64,000 nucleotides of DNA, from positions 1 through 64,000 of the forward strand of contig JAEBDY010000025.1 of assembly GCA_049997955.1 (NCBI GenBank), written 5' to 3'. Source of the stretch: Umezawaea sp049997955. GTDB taxonomy: Bacteria; Actinomycetota; Actinomycetes; Mycobacteriales; Pseudonocardiaceae. The position numbers were made by a program, and so were the translations under genes. How positions within the stretch are numbered: the stretch's first letter is position 1; every line of letters begins with the position of its first letter. Below are positions 8,224 to 15,911 of this stretch, one piece after another. The notes under the pieces were generated by a model, which worked only from the letters and a program-made list of their open reading frames with translations, was not told where the DNA came from and searched no databases.

Positions 8224-9392
8224 GACGAGTACGCGCTGTTCTCTTCGACGTAGCCGTGCGACAGGTCGGTGGTGAGGATCGTGGCGGTGGCGTCGCCGAC
8301 GTTGAGGTCGATCACGATCTCGATCTCGCGACCGGACAGGTCGGCGGCCGAGCGGTCCTCCGCCCTGGTCCCGTTGGAGAACAGGGTGGCGCGGTTGATC
8401 GTGATGCCGAGCTTGTCCGGGTCGATGACGGCGTCCGCGCGGCCCAGCGCCATGGCGATGCGGCCCCAGTTGGGGTCCGAGCCGAACAGCGCGGTCTTGA
8501 CCAGGTTGTCCTCGGCGACCGTGCGGCCGACCAGCACGGCCTCGGCTTCCGTCGCGGCGCCCCGGACGGTGATCGAGATCTCCTTGGTGGCGCCCTCGGC
8601 GTCGCCCTGGAGCTGCTTGACCAGGTCGCCCGCGACGGCGGTGAGCAGCGCGGTGAAGTCCTCGGCCGTGGGCGTCACGCCGGACGCGCCGGAGGCGAGC
8701 ACGAGCACGGTGTCGTTGGTGGACGTGCCGCCGTCGACGTCGAGGCGGTCGAACGTCCGGCTGGTGGCCGCGCGCAGGGCGGTGTCCAACGACGGGCCGT
8801 CGACGACGGCGTCGGTGGTGATGACCGAGAGCATCGTGGCCATGTTCGGGGCGAGCATCCCCGCGCCCTTCACGAAACCGCCGATGGACCAGCCGTCGGC
8901 GTGCGCGGCCCACGACTGCTTGGCGTGCGAATCCGTGGTGAGCACCGCGGTCGCGGCGGCCAACCCGGCCTCGACGGTGGTGCCGAGCGACTTGGCCGCA
9001 CTGTCCACACCGGACTTGACCGCGTCCATCGGCAGGCGTTCGCCGATGAGGCCGGTGGAGCAGACCGCGACCTCGATCGCGCCGCAGTCCAGCACCTCGG
9101 CGACCTTCTCGGCCGTGGCGTGCGTGTCCTGGAAGCCCTCGGGGCCGGTGCACGCGTTCGCGCCGCCGGAGTTGAGGACGACCGCGGTGAGCCTGCGCTC
9201 CTGGACGACCTGGCGCGACCACAGGACGGGCGCGGCCTTGACCTTGTTCGTGGTGAACACGCCCGCCGCGGAGTCGAGCGGACCGGTGTTCACCACCAGT
9301 GCCAGGTCCAGCGCACCGGTCGCCTTGATGCCTGCGGCGACGCCGGCGGCCGTGAAGCCGCCCGGTCCGGTAACACCCTTGTCGCGGATCAT
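8220..9392 (-). CDS. argJ: Bifunctional ornithine acetyltransferase / N-acetylglutamate synthase
   Basis: Recycles the acetyl group from N-acetylornithine to glutamate, giving the cyclic arginine pathway. 390 residues. The autocleavage site is visible as KGAGMLAPNMATML, with the nucleophilic Thr at 186 after Ala185, giving alpha and beta chains of ordinary size. ATG overlaps the argC stop (ATGA). With ArgJ present, a separate acetylornithine deacetylase is not needed. Confidence 0.96.
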   Translation of the reverse strand: MIRDKGVTGPGGFTAAGVAAGIKATGALDLALVVNTGPLDSAAGVFTTNKVKAAPVLWSRQVVQERRLTAVVLNSGGANACTGPEGFQDTHATAEKVAEVLDCGAIEVAVCSTGLIGERLPMDAVKSGVDSAAKSLGTTVEAGLAAATAVLTTDSHAKQSWAAHADGWSIGGFVKGAGMLAPNMATMLSVITTDAVVDGPSLDTALRAATSRTFDRLDVDGGTSTNDTVLVLASGASGVTPTAEDFTALLTAVAGDLVKQLQGDAEGATKEISITVRGAATEAEAVLVGRTVAEDNLVKTALFGSDPNWGRIAMALGRADAVIDPDKLGITINRATLFSNGTRAEDRSAADLSGREIEIVIDLNVGDATATILTTDLSHGYVEENSAYSS

Positions 9393-10411
9393 GGAGCCAC
9401 TCCCACGGTGGACAGGCCGGTGGTTTCCGGCAGGCCGAGCGCCAGGTTCATGCACTGCACGGCGGCACCGGCGGTGCCCTTCGCCAGGTTGTCGATGGCC
9501 GCCACGACGACGAGCCGGTTCAGGTCCGGGTCCACGGCGACCTGCAGCTGCACCGCGTTCGAGCCGAGCACCGCGCCGGTCGTGGGCCACAGGCCCTCGG
9601 GCAGCAGGTGCACGAACGGCTCGTCCGCGTAGGCCTTCTCGTAGACCGCCCGCACGTCCTCGGCCTCCGGCCGCAGCTGCGCCGAGCAGGTGGCCAGGAT
9701 GCCGCGCGGCAGCGGGGCCAGCACGGGGGTGAACGACACCCCGATCGGCCGGTCCGCGACGGCGCTGAGGTTCTGCACGATCTCGGGGGTGTGCCGGTGC
9801 GCGCCGCCGACGCCGTACGCGCTCAGCGAGCCCATCACCTCGGAGCCCAGCAGGTTCGTCTTCGCCGCCTTGCCCGCGCCGGACGTGCCGGACACGGCGA
9901 CGATCACCACCTCGGGCTCGACCAGCCCGGCGGCGACCGCCGGGGAGAGCGCGAGGGACGACACGGTCGGGTAGCAGCCGGGAACGGCGACGCGCTTGAC
10001 GCCGCGCAGCCGGTCGCGCTGGCCGGGGAGTTCGGGGAGCCCGTAGGGCCAGCTGCCCGCGTGGTCGCCGCCGTACCAGCGTTCCCACGCCCACGCGTCC
10101 ACCAGCCGGTGGTCCGCGCCGCAGTCGACGACGAGCACGTCCTCGCCGAGCCGCGCCGCCAGGTCGGCGGACTTCCCGTGGGGCAGGGCGAGGAAGACGA
10201 CGTCGTGACCGGCCAGCACCTCGGGAGTCGTGTCCTCCAGCACCCGGTCCGCCAGCGGCAGCAGGTGCGGCTGGTGGGAGAGCAGCGGACTGCCCGCGTT
10301 GCCCCCCGCCGTCAGAGCACCGATCTCCACGTCGGGGTGGGCGAGCAGGAGCCGCAGCACCTCGCCCCCCGCGTACCCGCTGGCTCCAGCGACCGCGATC
10401 CGCACCGTCAT
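9389..10411 (-). CDS. argC: N-acetyl-gamma-glutamyl-phosphate reductase
   Basis: NADPH-dependent third step of arginine synthesis and first gene of the operon. 340 residues from ATG 10411. The dinucleotide-binding GASGYAGGE is at the N-terminus and the catalytic Cys is at 146 in VPGCYPT. An upstream in-frame TTG (10447) would add 12 residues, but it lies in the -35 hexamer of the promoter found here. The predicted transcript starts at or next to the ATG, so the short form is preferred. Confidence 0.95.
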   Translation of the reverse strand: MTVRIAVAGASGYAGGEVLRLLLAHPDVEIGALTAGGNAGSPLLSHQPHLLPLADRVLEDTTPEVLAGHDVVFLALPHGKSADLAARLGEDVLVVDCGADHRLVDAWAWERWYGGDHAGSWPYGLPELPGQRDRLRGVKRVAVPGCYPTVSSLALSPAVAAGLVEPEVVIVAVSGTSGAGKAAKTNLLGSEVMGSLSAYGVGGAHRHTPEIVQNLSAVADRPIGVSFTPVLAPLPRGILATCSAQLRPEAEDVRAVYEKAYADEPFVHLLPEGLWPTTGAVLGSNAVQLQVAVDPDLNRLVVVAAIDNLAKGTAGAAVQCMNLALGLPETTGLSTVGVAP

Positions 10412-10447
10412 GCGGATAATTATGCATAGGTCTGCAAACTCACTCAA
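10411..10447 (-). promoter_or_regulatory. argC promoter with overlapping ARG box; leaderless start
   Basis: Minus strand: -35 TTGAGT (10442-10447), 17-bp spacer, -10 CATAAT (10419-10424), then 7 nt to the argC ATG. The -10 is embedded in TGCATAATTATCCG (10413-10426), which matches 11 of 14 positions of the E. coli-type ARG box core TGAATAATTATTCA. ArgR bound here would cover the -10 and the start codon. There is no room for a Shine-Dalgarno sequence, so the mRNA is probably leaderless. Confidence 0.8.
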
Positions 10448-10751
10448 CCCTTAATCGCGCCCCTATCCGGGTGACGCTCCTCGCGTACGACTCGTCCATC
10501 GACGAGAACAGGCCGGCGAGCAACCGTGAACAGCTCATCCGGGAGGCGCGAACTGCGGGCGAACGAGGCGCGAAGCCAAGCCCGAAGCCGACCTTCGCCG
10601 GAAGACCCGCACAAGCCGCAGCCAAAAGCATCCGCCAGATCTCATATTGTATCCAATATGCAGAATCCAAAATACTGAAGCCCACAACCACGTGACGACC
10701 CTCTTGCGCCGCACCCCATCCTCCCGCCATCATGCTTTCACCAATTAAGTA
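10448..10751. other. Gene-poor AT-richer stretch between argC and the GntR gene
   Basis: No convincing gene. A 74-codon frame at 10471-10695 (+) starts with GC-rich codons but ends in a segment with AT-rich third positions and resembles nothing I know. The stretch 10645-10680 is strikingly AT-rich for this genome and holds ATATTG-TATC-CAATAT, a 6-bp palindrome with a 4-bp centre. This could be an operator or a scar of lost DNA. Confidence 0.5.
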
Positions 10752-10758
10752 GTGAAAG
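10735..10758 (+). promoter_or_regulatory. Palindromic operator of the GntR/ABC operon
   Basis: Perfect 7-bp inverted repeat CTTTCAC / GTGAAAG (10735-10741 with 10752-10758) separated by 10 bp, directly before the GntR reading frame. YtrA-type GntR regulators usually repress their own transporter operon from such a site. The first possible GTG (10752) is inside the palindrome, which favours the downstream GTG at 10767. Confidence 0.6.
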
Positions 10759-10766
10759 GGCCTTGG

Positions 10767-11150
10767 GTGATCGAGTTCCGGATCGACCGCCGCTCCGGGG
10801 TCGCCGCCTACCTGCAACTGGTGCACCAGACGAAGCAGGCACTGCGGTTGGGACTGCTCCAGCCCGGCGATCGACTGCCGACGGCCAAGGAGGTCATGAC
10901 GGCGACCGCCATGAACCCCAACACGGTGCTCAAGGCGTACCGGGAGCTCGAACGTGAGGGGCTCGTCGAAGGCAGGCGAGGACTGGGCACGTTCGTGATC
11001 CGGACGTTGGCGAGGCCGGGTGCGAGCGACGACGGGCCGCTGCGCGAAGGGCTCGGGTCGTGGTTGGCCGCGGCCGAGGCGGGCGGGTTGGAGCGGGAAG
11101 ACGTGGAGGCACTGGTGAAAGCCGTGCTGGACGAGCACTACGGGACGTGA
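10767..11150 (+). CDS. GntR family transcriptional regulator (YtrA type)
   Basis: 127 residues from GTG 10767; an alternative GTG at 10752 would add five residues but sits in the palindrome. Winged HTH at about residues 10-75, with the typical GDRLPTAKEV and NPNTVLKAYRELEREG segments. The short C-terminal tail lacks an effector domain, as in the YtrA subfamily. It is followed after 10 nt by an ABC ATPase and permease, so it most likely represses this transporter operon in response to an envelope or antibiotic signal. Confidence 0.9.
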   Translation: MIEFRIDRRSGVAAYLQLVHQTKQALRLGLLQPGDRLPTAKEVMTATAMNPNTVLKAYRELEREGLVEGRRGLGTFVIRTLARPGASDDGPLREGLGSWLAAAEAGGLEREDVEALVKAVLDEHYGT

Positions 11151-11160
11151 GGAAGTCACC

Positions 11161-12003
11161 ATGGACGAGGGGTCGGCCGCGCTCGTCGCGGCCGGATTGG
11201 GCAAGCGCTACCGGCGGGGCTGGGCGCTGAAGGACTGCACGTTCACCCTGCCCACCGGGCGGATCGCGGCGTTGATCGGGCCGAACGGCGCGGGCAAGTC
11301 GACGCTGATGTCGTTGGCCACCGGGCTGCTGCGGGAGACCGAGGGCAGCGTCGAGGTGCTGGGCAAGCCGGGGTTCCTGGCGCAGGGCAAGCCGCTGTAC
11401 CAGGGGTTCACCGTGCGGGAGGTGCTGCACGCGGGCCGGGTGCTGAACCCCGGGTGGGACGACGACTACGCGCATCGGCTGGTCGAGGAGGCGCGGGTGC
11501 CGATGGGGGCGAAGATCCGGACGCTGTCGGGAGGGCAGCGGACGAGGGTCGCGCTGGCGGTGGTGCTCGGGCGCAGGCCGGAGGTCCTGCTGCTGGACGA
11601 GCCGCTGGCGGATCTGGACCCGTTGGCGCGCCGGGAGGTCATGCAGGCGCTGCTGGCCGAGGTCGCCGAGGCCGGGACCACCGTGGTGCTGTCGTCGCAC
11701 GTCATCGCGGACCTGGACGGGATCTGCGACCACCTGCTCCTGCTGTCCGACGGGCGGGTGCGGCTGGCGGGCGACGTGGAGGACCTGCTGGCCGAGCACC
11801 GGCTGCTGATCGGGCCGCGTTCGCTGGAGGTGCCGCCGGACGTCGTGGTGGAACGGCGCGACACCGAGCGCCAGTCGACGCTGCTGGTGCGCGGCCTGGC
11901 CGATCCGCCGGACGTGGAGGTGCACGAGCCCACGCTGGAGGAGTTGGCGCTCGGGTACTTCCGGGCGGGTATCGCGGCGGCCGAGCGGAAGGTGGCGGCA
12001 TGA
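11161..12003 (+). CDS. ABC transporter ATP-binding protein
   Basis: 280 residues. Walker A GPNGAGKST near residue 40, signature LSGGQ, Walker B VLLLDEPLADLDP, and a switch His in SSHV. A C-terminal extension of about 70 residues follows the ATPase. GAGGAA lies just upstream of the ATG. With the single permease that follows, this is a CcmA/YtrB-type export system whose substrate cannot be told from sequence. Confidence 0.93.
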   Translation: MDEGSAALVAAGLGKRYRRGWALKDCTFTLPTGRIAALIGPNGAGKSTLMSLATGLLRETEGSVEVLGKPGFLAQGKPLYQGFTVREVLHAGRVLNPGWDDDYAHRLVEEARVPMGAKIRTLSGGQRTRVALAVVLGRRPEVLLLDEPLADLDPLARREVMQALLAEVAEAGTTVVLSSHVIADLDGICDHLLLLSDGRVRLAGDVEDLLAEHRLLIGPRSLEVPPDVVVERRDTERQSTLLVRGLADPPDVEVHEPTLEELALGYFRAGIAAAERKVAA

Positions 12004-12863
12004 CGTGGGTGGCGTGGCGGCAGCAGCGGCTGTCGATCCTGGTCTCGCTGGCGCTGGTGGTCGTCCTCGCGGCGGGGATGGCGGCGCTGTGGGCCGACGT
12101 GTCGTCGGTGCCGCCCGCCGATCTGAGCGAGCGGTACGACGCCTTCCTCGACTACGTCCTGATGGTGATGCTGGCCGTGCCCCTGCTGCTGGGCATGTTC
12201 GCCGGAGCGCCGGTGTTCGCTCGGGAACTGGAGCATGGCACGCACGTCTTCGGCCTGACCCAGTCGATCGGCCGCACCCGGTGGTGGGCCACGAAGCTGG
12301 TGGTGGCGGGCGTTCCGGTGGTCCTCGCGATGTCCCTGCTCGGCCTGCTCAACGCGAAAGCGCTGGGGCCGTTGAGCTTCATCCTGCAGAGCCGGTTGCG
12401 GTTCCCGATGTTCGAGAGCCAGGGGATCGTGCTGGGGGCGTACACCGCCGTCGCCTTCGCGATCGGCGCGACCGCGGGGCTGCTCGTGCGCAGCACGCTG
12501 GCCGCCATGGCGATCACGATCGGCGGCTACGTGGCGACGTTGATCGTGGTCGGGAACGCGGCCAGGCCGCACTACGCGGCACCGGAGTACTCGTCCACGG
12601 GCGGCCCGCCGGAGCCCGGCGCCTGGCCCGTGGAGGGGGGCTACCTGGACGCGCGGGGGAACGCGGTGGAGTTTTCCGGACGCTCCTGCGGGCCGAAGTC
12701 GTACCAGGAGTGCATGGTCGACCAGGGCGTCGCGAGCCAGTTCACCTGGTTCCACCGGGCGGAGAGGTTCTGGCAGTTCCAGCTGATCGAGGTGGGCATC
12801 GTCGTCGTGGTCGTCGCGGCGGTGATCGGCCTCGGCGCGTGGGCCGTGCGCCGGGTCCACTGA
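12000..12863 (+). CDS. ABC transporter permease
   Basis: 287 residues, ATG overlapping the ATPase stop (ATGA). About six hydrophobic segments: near 15-35, 55-75, 100-120, 140-160, 165-185 and a C-terminal helix at about 260-282. A long extracellular loop of about 75 residues before the last helix carries two Cys residues that could pair. This matches ABC-2-like permeases found beside YtrA regulators. Third and last gene of the operon; a terminator follows. Confidence 0.88.
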   Translation: MTWVAWRQQRLSILVSLALVVVLAAGMAALWADVSSVPPADLSERYDAFLDYVLMVMLAVPLLLGMFAGAPVFARELEHGTHVFGLTQSIGRTRWWATKLVVAGVPVVLAMSLLGLLNAKALGPLSFILQSRLRFPMFESQGIVLGAYTAVAFAIGATAGLLVRSTLAAMAITIGGYVATLIVVGNAARPHYAAPEYSSTGGPPEPGAWPVEGGYLDARGNAVEFSGRSCGPKSYQECMVDQGVASQFTWFHRAERFWQFQLIEVGIVVVVVAAVIGLGAWAVRRVH

Positions 12864-12916
12864 GGCCCTGACCGCTCGACCTCGTCTCGGGGTCGGGGTT
12901 CGCGAACCGGGGACCT

Positions 12917-12945
12917 CGCCGCGCCGGTCGGGGTCCGGCGCGGCG
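12917..12945. terminator. Hairpin between convergent genes
   Basis: Perfect 11-bp GC stem (12917-12927 with 12935-12945) with a 7-nt loop between the permease stop and the O-methyltransferase stop. There is no U-tract, so its role as terminator rests on position and stability. Confidence 0.55.
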
Positions 12946-12967
12946 GTGGCGGCGATCGGTCGGCTGG

Positions 12968-13615
12968 CTAGCGCTTGCGGGCGAGGGTGACGCCGTCGCG
13001 CACCGGCAGCATGACCGAGTCGACGCGCTCGTCCCGCACGACGATGTCGTTCATCCGGCGCATCGCGACGTCGCCGGGGTCCTGGGACGAGTCGTCGAGC
13101 ACCCCGCCTTCGCGCAGCACGTTGTCCAGCGCGATCAGGCCGCCGGGACGCAGGCGCCGCACCAGTTCCTCGTAGTAGTCGGGGTAGCCGACCTTGTCGG
13201 CGTCGACGAACGCGAAGTCGACCACCTCGTCCGCGGGGAGCGCGCGCAGCGTCTCCAGCGCCGGGGCGAGGCGGAGTTCGACGCGGTCGGCGACCCCCGC
13301 GCGGTCCCAGTACCGGCGGGCGACCGACGTCCACTCCTCGCTGACGTCGCAGGCCAGCAGGTGGCCGTCCGCGGGGAGGCCGCGGGCGATGCAGATCGAC
13401 GAGTAGCCGGTGAACACGCCGACCTCGACGGCCCGACGGGCGCCGGTGAGGCGGACCAGCATGGTGAGGAACTCGCCCTCGTCGTGCGAGATCTGCATCC
13501 CGGCCGAACCGCCGGTGGCCGCGCGGGTCTCCTCGGCCAGGTCGCGCAGGACGTCGTCGGCGGGGGTGCAGTGCGCCAGGAGGTAGTCGCTGACAGCGGG
13601 GTTGATCAGGTCCAT
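12968..13615 (-). CDS. SAM-dependent O-methyltransferase
   Basis: 215 residues of the caffeoyl-CoA/catechol O-methyltransferase-like family (methyltransferase family 3). SAM-binding motif I is VEVGVFTGYSS at about 63-73; an acidic DFAFVDADK segment and DNVLREG (metal site) follow. The substrate is unknown; actinobacterial members act on catechols or other small phenols. The ATG is 6 nt from a -10-like TAGTTT, so the transcript is probably leaderless. Divergent from the AlkD-like gene with 37 bp between starts. Confidence 0.9.
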   Translation of the reverse strand: MDLINPAVSDYLLAHCTPADDVLRDLAEETRAATGGSAGMQISHDEGEFLTMLVRLTGARRAVEVGVFTGYSSICIARGLPADGHLLACDVSEEWTSVARRYWDRAGVADRVELRLAPALETLRALPADEVVDFAFVDADKVGYPDYYEELVRRLRPGGLIALDNVLREGGVLDDSSQDPGDVAMRRMNDIVVRDERVDSVMLPVRDGVTLARKR

Positions 13616-13652
13616 GGCGCCAAACTAGCGGGATTCGCCTAGGTTGACCGGC
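13616..13652. promoter_or_regulatory. Back-to-back leaderless promoters (O-methyltransferase / AlkD-like)
   Basis: Only 37 bp separate two divergent ATG codons. Minus-strand TAGTTT (13622-13627) is 6 nt from the methyltransferase ATG, and plus-strand TAGGTT (13640-13645) is 7 nt from the AlkD-like ATG. No Shine-Dalgarno sequence precedes either start, and no good -35 hexamer is visible for either. Confidence 0.6.
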
Positions 13653-14321
13653 ATGGAACTGGTCGGCGCGGCACGTGCCGGACTGGCTCGGGTCGCGGAC
13701 CCGGCGAAGGCCGAGGACATGCGCCGCTACATGAAGTCGGAACTCCCGTTCCGAGGGGTCGCGAAGCCGGAACGGGCGAAGCTGGCGCGGGAGTTGTTCA
13801 AGGCGCACCCGATGCCCGACGCCGAGACCTGGGTGGCGACCGTGCTGGAGCTGTGGCGGGAGGCCGAGTTCCGCGAGGAGCGGTACCTGGCGCTGGACCT
13901 GACCGGCGCCTACCCGCGGTGGCAGGGCCCCGGGTTGCTGCCGCTCTACGACGAGCTGGTCGTCACGGGCGCGTGGTGGGACTTCGTGGACGAGATCGCG
14001 AACCGGCGCGTCGGCCCGCTGCTGCGGTCCGACCCCGCCGTCGTCGCACCGCTGGTGCGGAGGTGGTCGCGCGACGGGGACCGGTGGCGGCGGCGCACGT
14101 CGGTGATCTGCCAACTGGGCTCGAAGTCCGCGACGGACACCGACCTGCTGGCCGAGTGCGCCGAGGCGAACCTGGCCGACCCGGACTTCTTCCTGCGCAA
14201 GGGCATCGGCTGGGCGCTGCGGGAGTACGCGAAGACCGACCCCGGCTGGGTGCTGGCGTTCGTGGAGTCGCACCCGGAGCTGTCGCCGCTGTCCCGGCGG
14301 GAAGCGCTCAAGCACCTCTAG
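13653..14321 (+). CDS. DNA alkylation repair protein (AlkD-like)
   Basis: 222 residues from ATG 13653. Made of HEAT-like helical repeats; the segments DFVDEIANRRVG and FLRKGIGWALREYAKT match the AlkD family, which removes bulky or cationic alkyl-purines without base flipping. Family Trp and Asp positions of the binding groove appear present. A TTG three codons upstream is possible, but the -10-like TAGGTT overlaps it. A second alkylation-repair gene (mpg) lies 10 kb away. Confidence 0.88.
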   Translation: MELVGAARAGLARVADPAKAEDMRRYMKSELPFRGVAKPERAKLARELFKAHPMPDAETWVATVLELWREAEFREERYLALDLTGAYPRWQGPGLLPLYDELVVTGAWWDFVDEIANRRVGPLLRSDPAVVAPLVRRWSRDGDRWRRRTSVICQLGSKSATDTDLLAECAEANLADPDFFLRKGIGWALREYAKTDPGWVLAFVESHPELSPLSRREALKHL

Positions 14322-14330
14322 GCGCGGGCG

Positions 14331-15107
14331 CTACGGGTGCAGCGTGCACACGACGCGGTGCGTGCGGTGTTCGACAGGCGCTTCGTCGGAACGCTCCACG
14401 ACCGTCACCACCAGCGAGTCGTCCCGCATCTCCAGGTTCGCGGAGAACCGCCAGGAATCGGGCCCCACGTCCAGCAGTTCGGCGAGCACCTCGCCGCGCA
14501 GGTCCGGCCCCACGGCGATCAGCGCGCCACCGTCGAACGCCACGATCGTCCCGTCGGCCAGCACCACCGGGACGCCGACCTGCCTGTCGCGCAACGGGTG
14601 CCCGCGCTCCACCGACCCGTCCGGCAGCAGCCGCACCACGGCCGAGCCCGCGGGCCGTCCCCGGTCGCACTCGACCACCCGCACGCCGCCCGCGTCGACC
14701 ACGTAGTGGCCGTACGAGGGCCATGTCGTCACCAGCCGGCCGTTGCGATCGTGCAGCCGGGTGTCGAAGACGCCGTACCCCTCCAGCCCCAGGAGGAACC
14801 GGCCCCCGTCCAGGGCGGCCGCCCGGTCCCCGCGGAGCGACGCGACCCGCTCGCCGGTGTGGAGGTCCAGCAGCAGCGCGGGCCCGAGGATGCCCCACGC
14901 GTGGTAGTCGAGCGAGTCCGTCAGCACCAGGACCCGGTCGGCGCTCACGTGCACCGCTCGCGGCCGCGCACCGCACTCGTGCCGCCAGTCGGGAGCGACC
15001 AGCGCGGTGCCCTCGACCGAGAACGACCCGAGTTCGTCCGTCCGAGACGAGCAGGTCCTGCCCGCGGAGGTGGAACGGTCGACCAGAACGGCGCGGATCG
15101 GGCTCAA
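14331..15107 (-). CDS. Hypothetical protein, possible beta-propeller
   Basis: 258 residues if it starts at the TTG overlapping the preceding stop (TTGA); other starts are possible. No family recognised. The sequence is strand-rich, with repeated short blocks of the type DGxxxVxxDGG and VLVLTDSLD, suggesting a small beta-propeller or repeat barrel. No signal peptide or membrane segment. Translationally coupled to the membrane-anchored protein upstream, so the two may work together. Confidence 0.65.
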   Translation of the reverse strand: MSPIRAVLVDRSTSAGRTCSSRTDELGSFSVEGTALVAPDWRHECGARPRAVHVSADRVLVLTDSLDYHAWGILGPALLLDLHTGERVASLRGDRAAALDGGRFLLGLEGYGVFDTRLHDRNGRLVTTWPSYGHYVVDAGGVRVVECDRGRPAGSAVVRLLPDGSVERGHPLRDRQVGVPVVLADGTIVAFDGGALIAVGPDLRGEVLAELLDVGPDSWRFSANLEMRDDSLVVTVVERSDEAPVEHRTHRVVCTLHP

Positions 15108-15601
15108 CCCTTGGTGGCGTGACCCGAGTAGGTCAGCGGGAAGACGAGGTCCTTGCACTCGGCGGGCACGTCGTACGAGATCCGCACGACCATCTCCACC
15201 TCGACCTCACCGGACGGCGGGATGACCACGGGCGTGTCCATGGGTGCCACGCTGAGCAGTCCCGGCGGGCAGCCCTCGACCTCGTTGCGCTCCGAGTCGA
15301 CCGGTACGCCGGGAAGTGCGGAGAGCTTCACCACGATGATGTCGACGCTGTTCGGGTTGGTGAGCCGCACCTGCCGGACGCCCTCGCTGCCGGGGGTGAG
15401 CTCCACGGCCGCGCCGGACACGTCGTCGATCTCGAACGGCTTGAGGTCCGACACGCCCGCCTCGCCCGCGCTCACGGAGTAGGCCATCGCGGGCAGTTGG
15501 GGTTCCGGCCAGGTCAGGTGCATGGCGGCGACGACCGCCGCCCCCACACCCAGGATGGTCGTGGCTACGGCGACTTCCATTCGCGGGCCCAGACTTCGCA
15601 T
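15104..15601 (-). CDS. Membrane-anchored extracytoplasmic protein, unknown function
   Basis: 165 residues. An N-terminal hydrophobic helix (about 9-28) anchors or exports a beta-rich domain that includes LTNPNSVDIIVVKL and VVIPPSGEVEVEMVVRISY, typical of an Ig-like fold. Two Cys residues in the second half (GCPPG and AECKD) could form a disulfide outside the cell. It overlaps the next gene by 4 nt. No named family recognised. Confidence 0.7.
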   Translation of the reverse strand: MRSLGPRMEVAVATTILGVGAAVVAAMHLTWPEPQLPAMAYSVSAGEAGVSDLKPFEIDDVSGAAVELTPGSEGVRQVRLTNPNSVDIIVVKLSALPGVPVDSERNEVEGCPPGLLSVAPMDTPVVIPPSGEVEVEMVVRISYDVPAECKDLVFPLTYSGHATKG

Positions 15602-15770
15602 GGCGCAACTCCACAGGCTGTTGCTCCAGGCGGTGGGTTCGCCGCTAGCTCCCTACCGGACCGGCGACCAACTCGCCCGGCAGTTCATCGCTTCGCCCCT
15701 CGGCCCCGCGGGCCGCCCGCCAATCCTGGAGAACATTCAACTGAGACGCAAGGACCATTCACCTAACGTG

Positions 15771-15809
15771 AGCCCTCGTCACTAGGAGCTTTCACTCCGG
15801 ATGAGGGCT
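15771..15809. other. Stem-loop upstream of the membrane-anchored protein
   Basis: A 10-bp stem with one mismatch (15771-15780 with 15800-15809) encloses a smaller GGAG/CTCC stem at 15785-15798. It lies in the 300-bp gap between the membrane-anchored protein and pheT. Either a terminator or part of a 5' leader; no clear U-tract. Confidence 0.4.
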
Positions 15810-15860
15810 TTCAGTGTGCCTTGATCAGGCACTTCCCCGATATTCCCCGTGACTGCGATT

Positions 15861-15892
15861 CACCCGGTCGGGCTAATGGACCCGACCGGGTG
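15861..15892 (-). terminator. pheT terminator
   Basis: Perfect 12-bp stem (15861-15872 with 15881-15892) with an 8-nt loop, 20 nt after the pheT stop. The stem is very stable but lacks a U-tract, as is usual for actinobacterial terminators. Confidence 0.7.
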
Positions 15893-15911
15893 CCGCACCT
15901 CTACGACCCCG

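Noticed and set aside
10471..10695. 74-codon plus-strand frame between argC and the GntR gene
   Set aside because: Codon bias disappears in the second half, there is no recognisable domain, and no ribosome-binding site or promoter fits.
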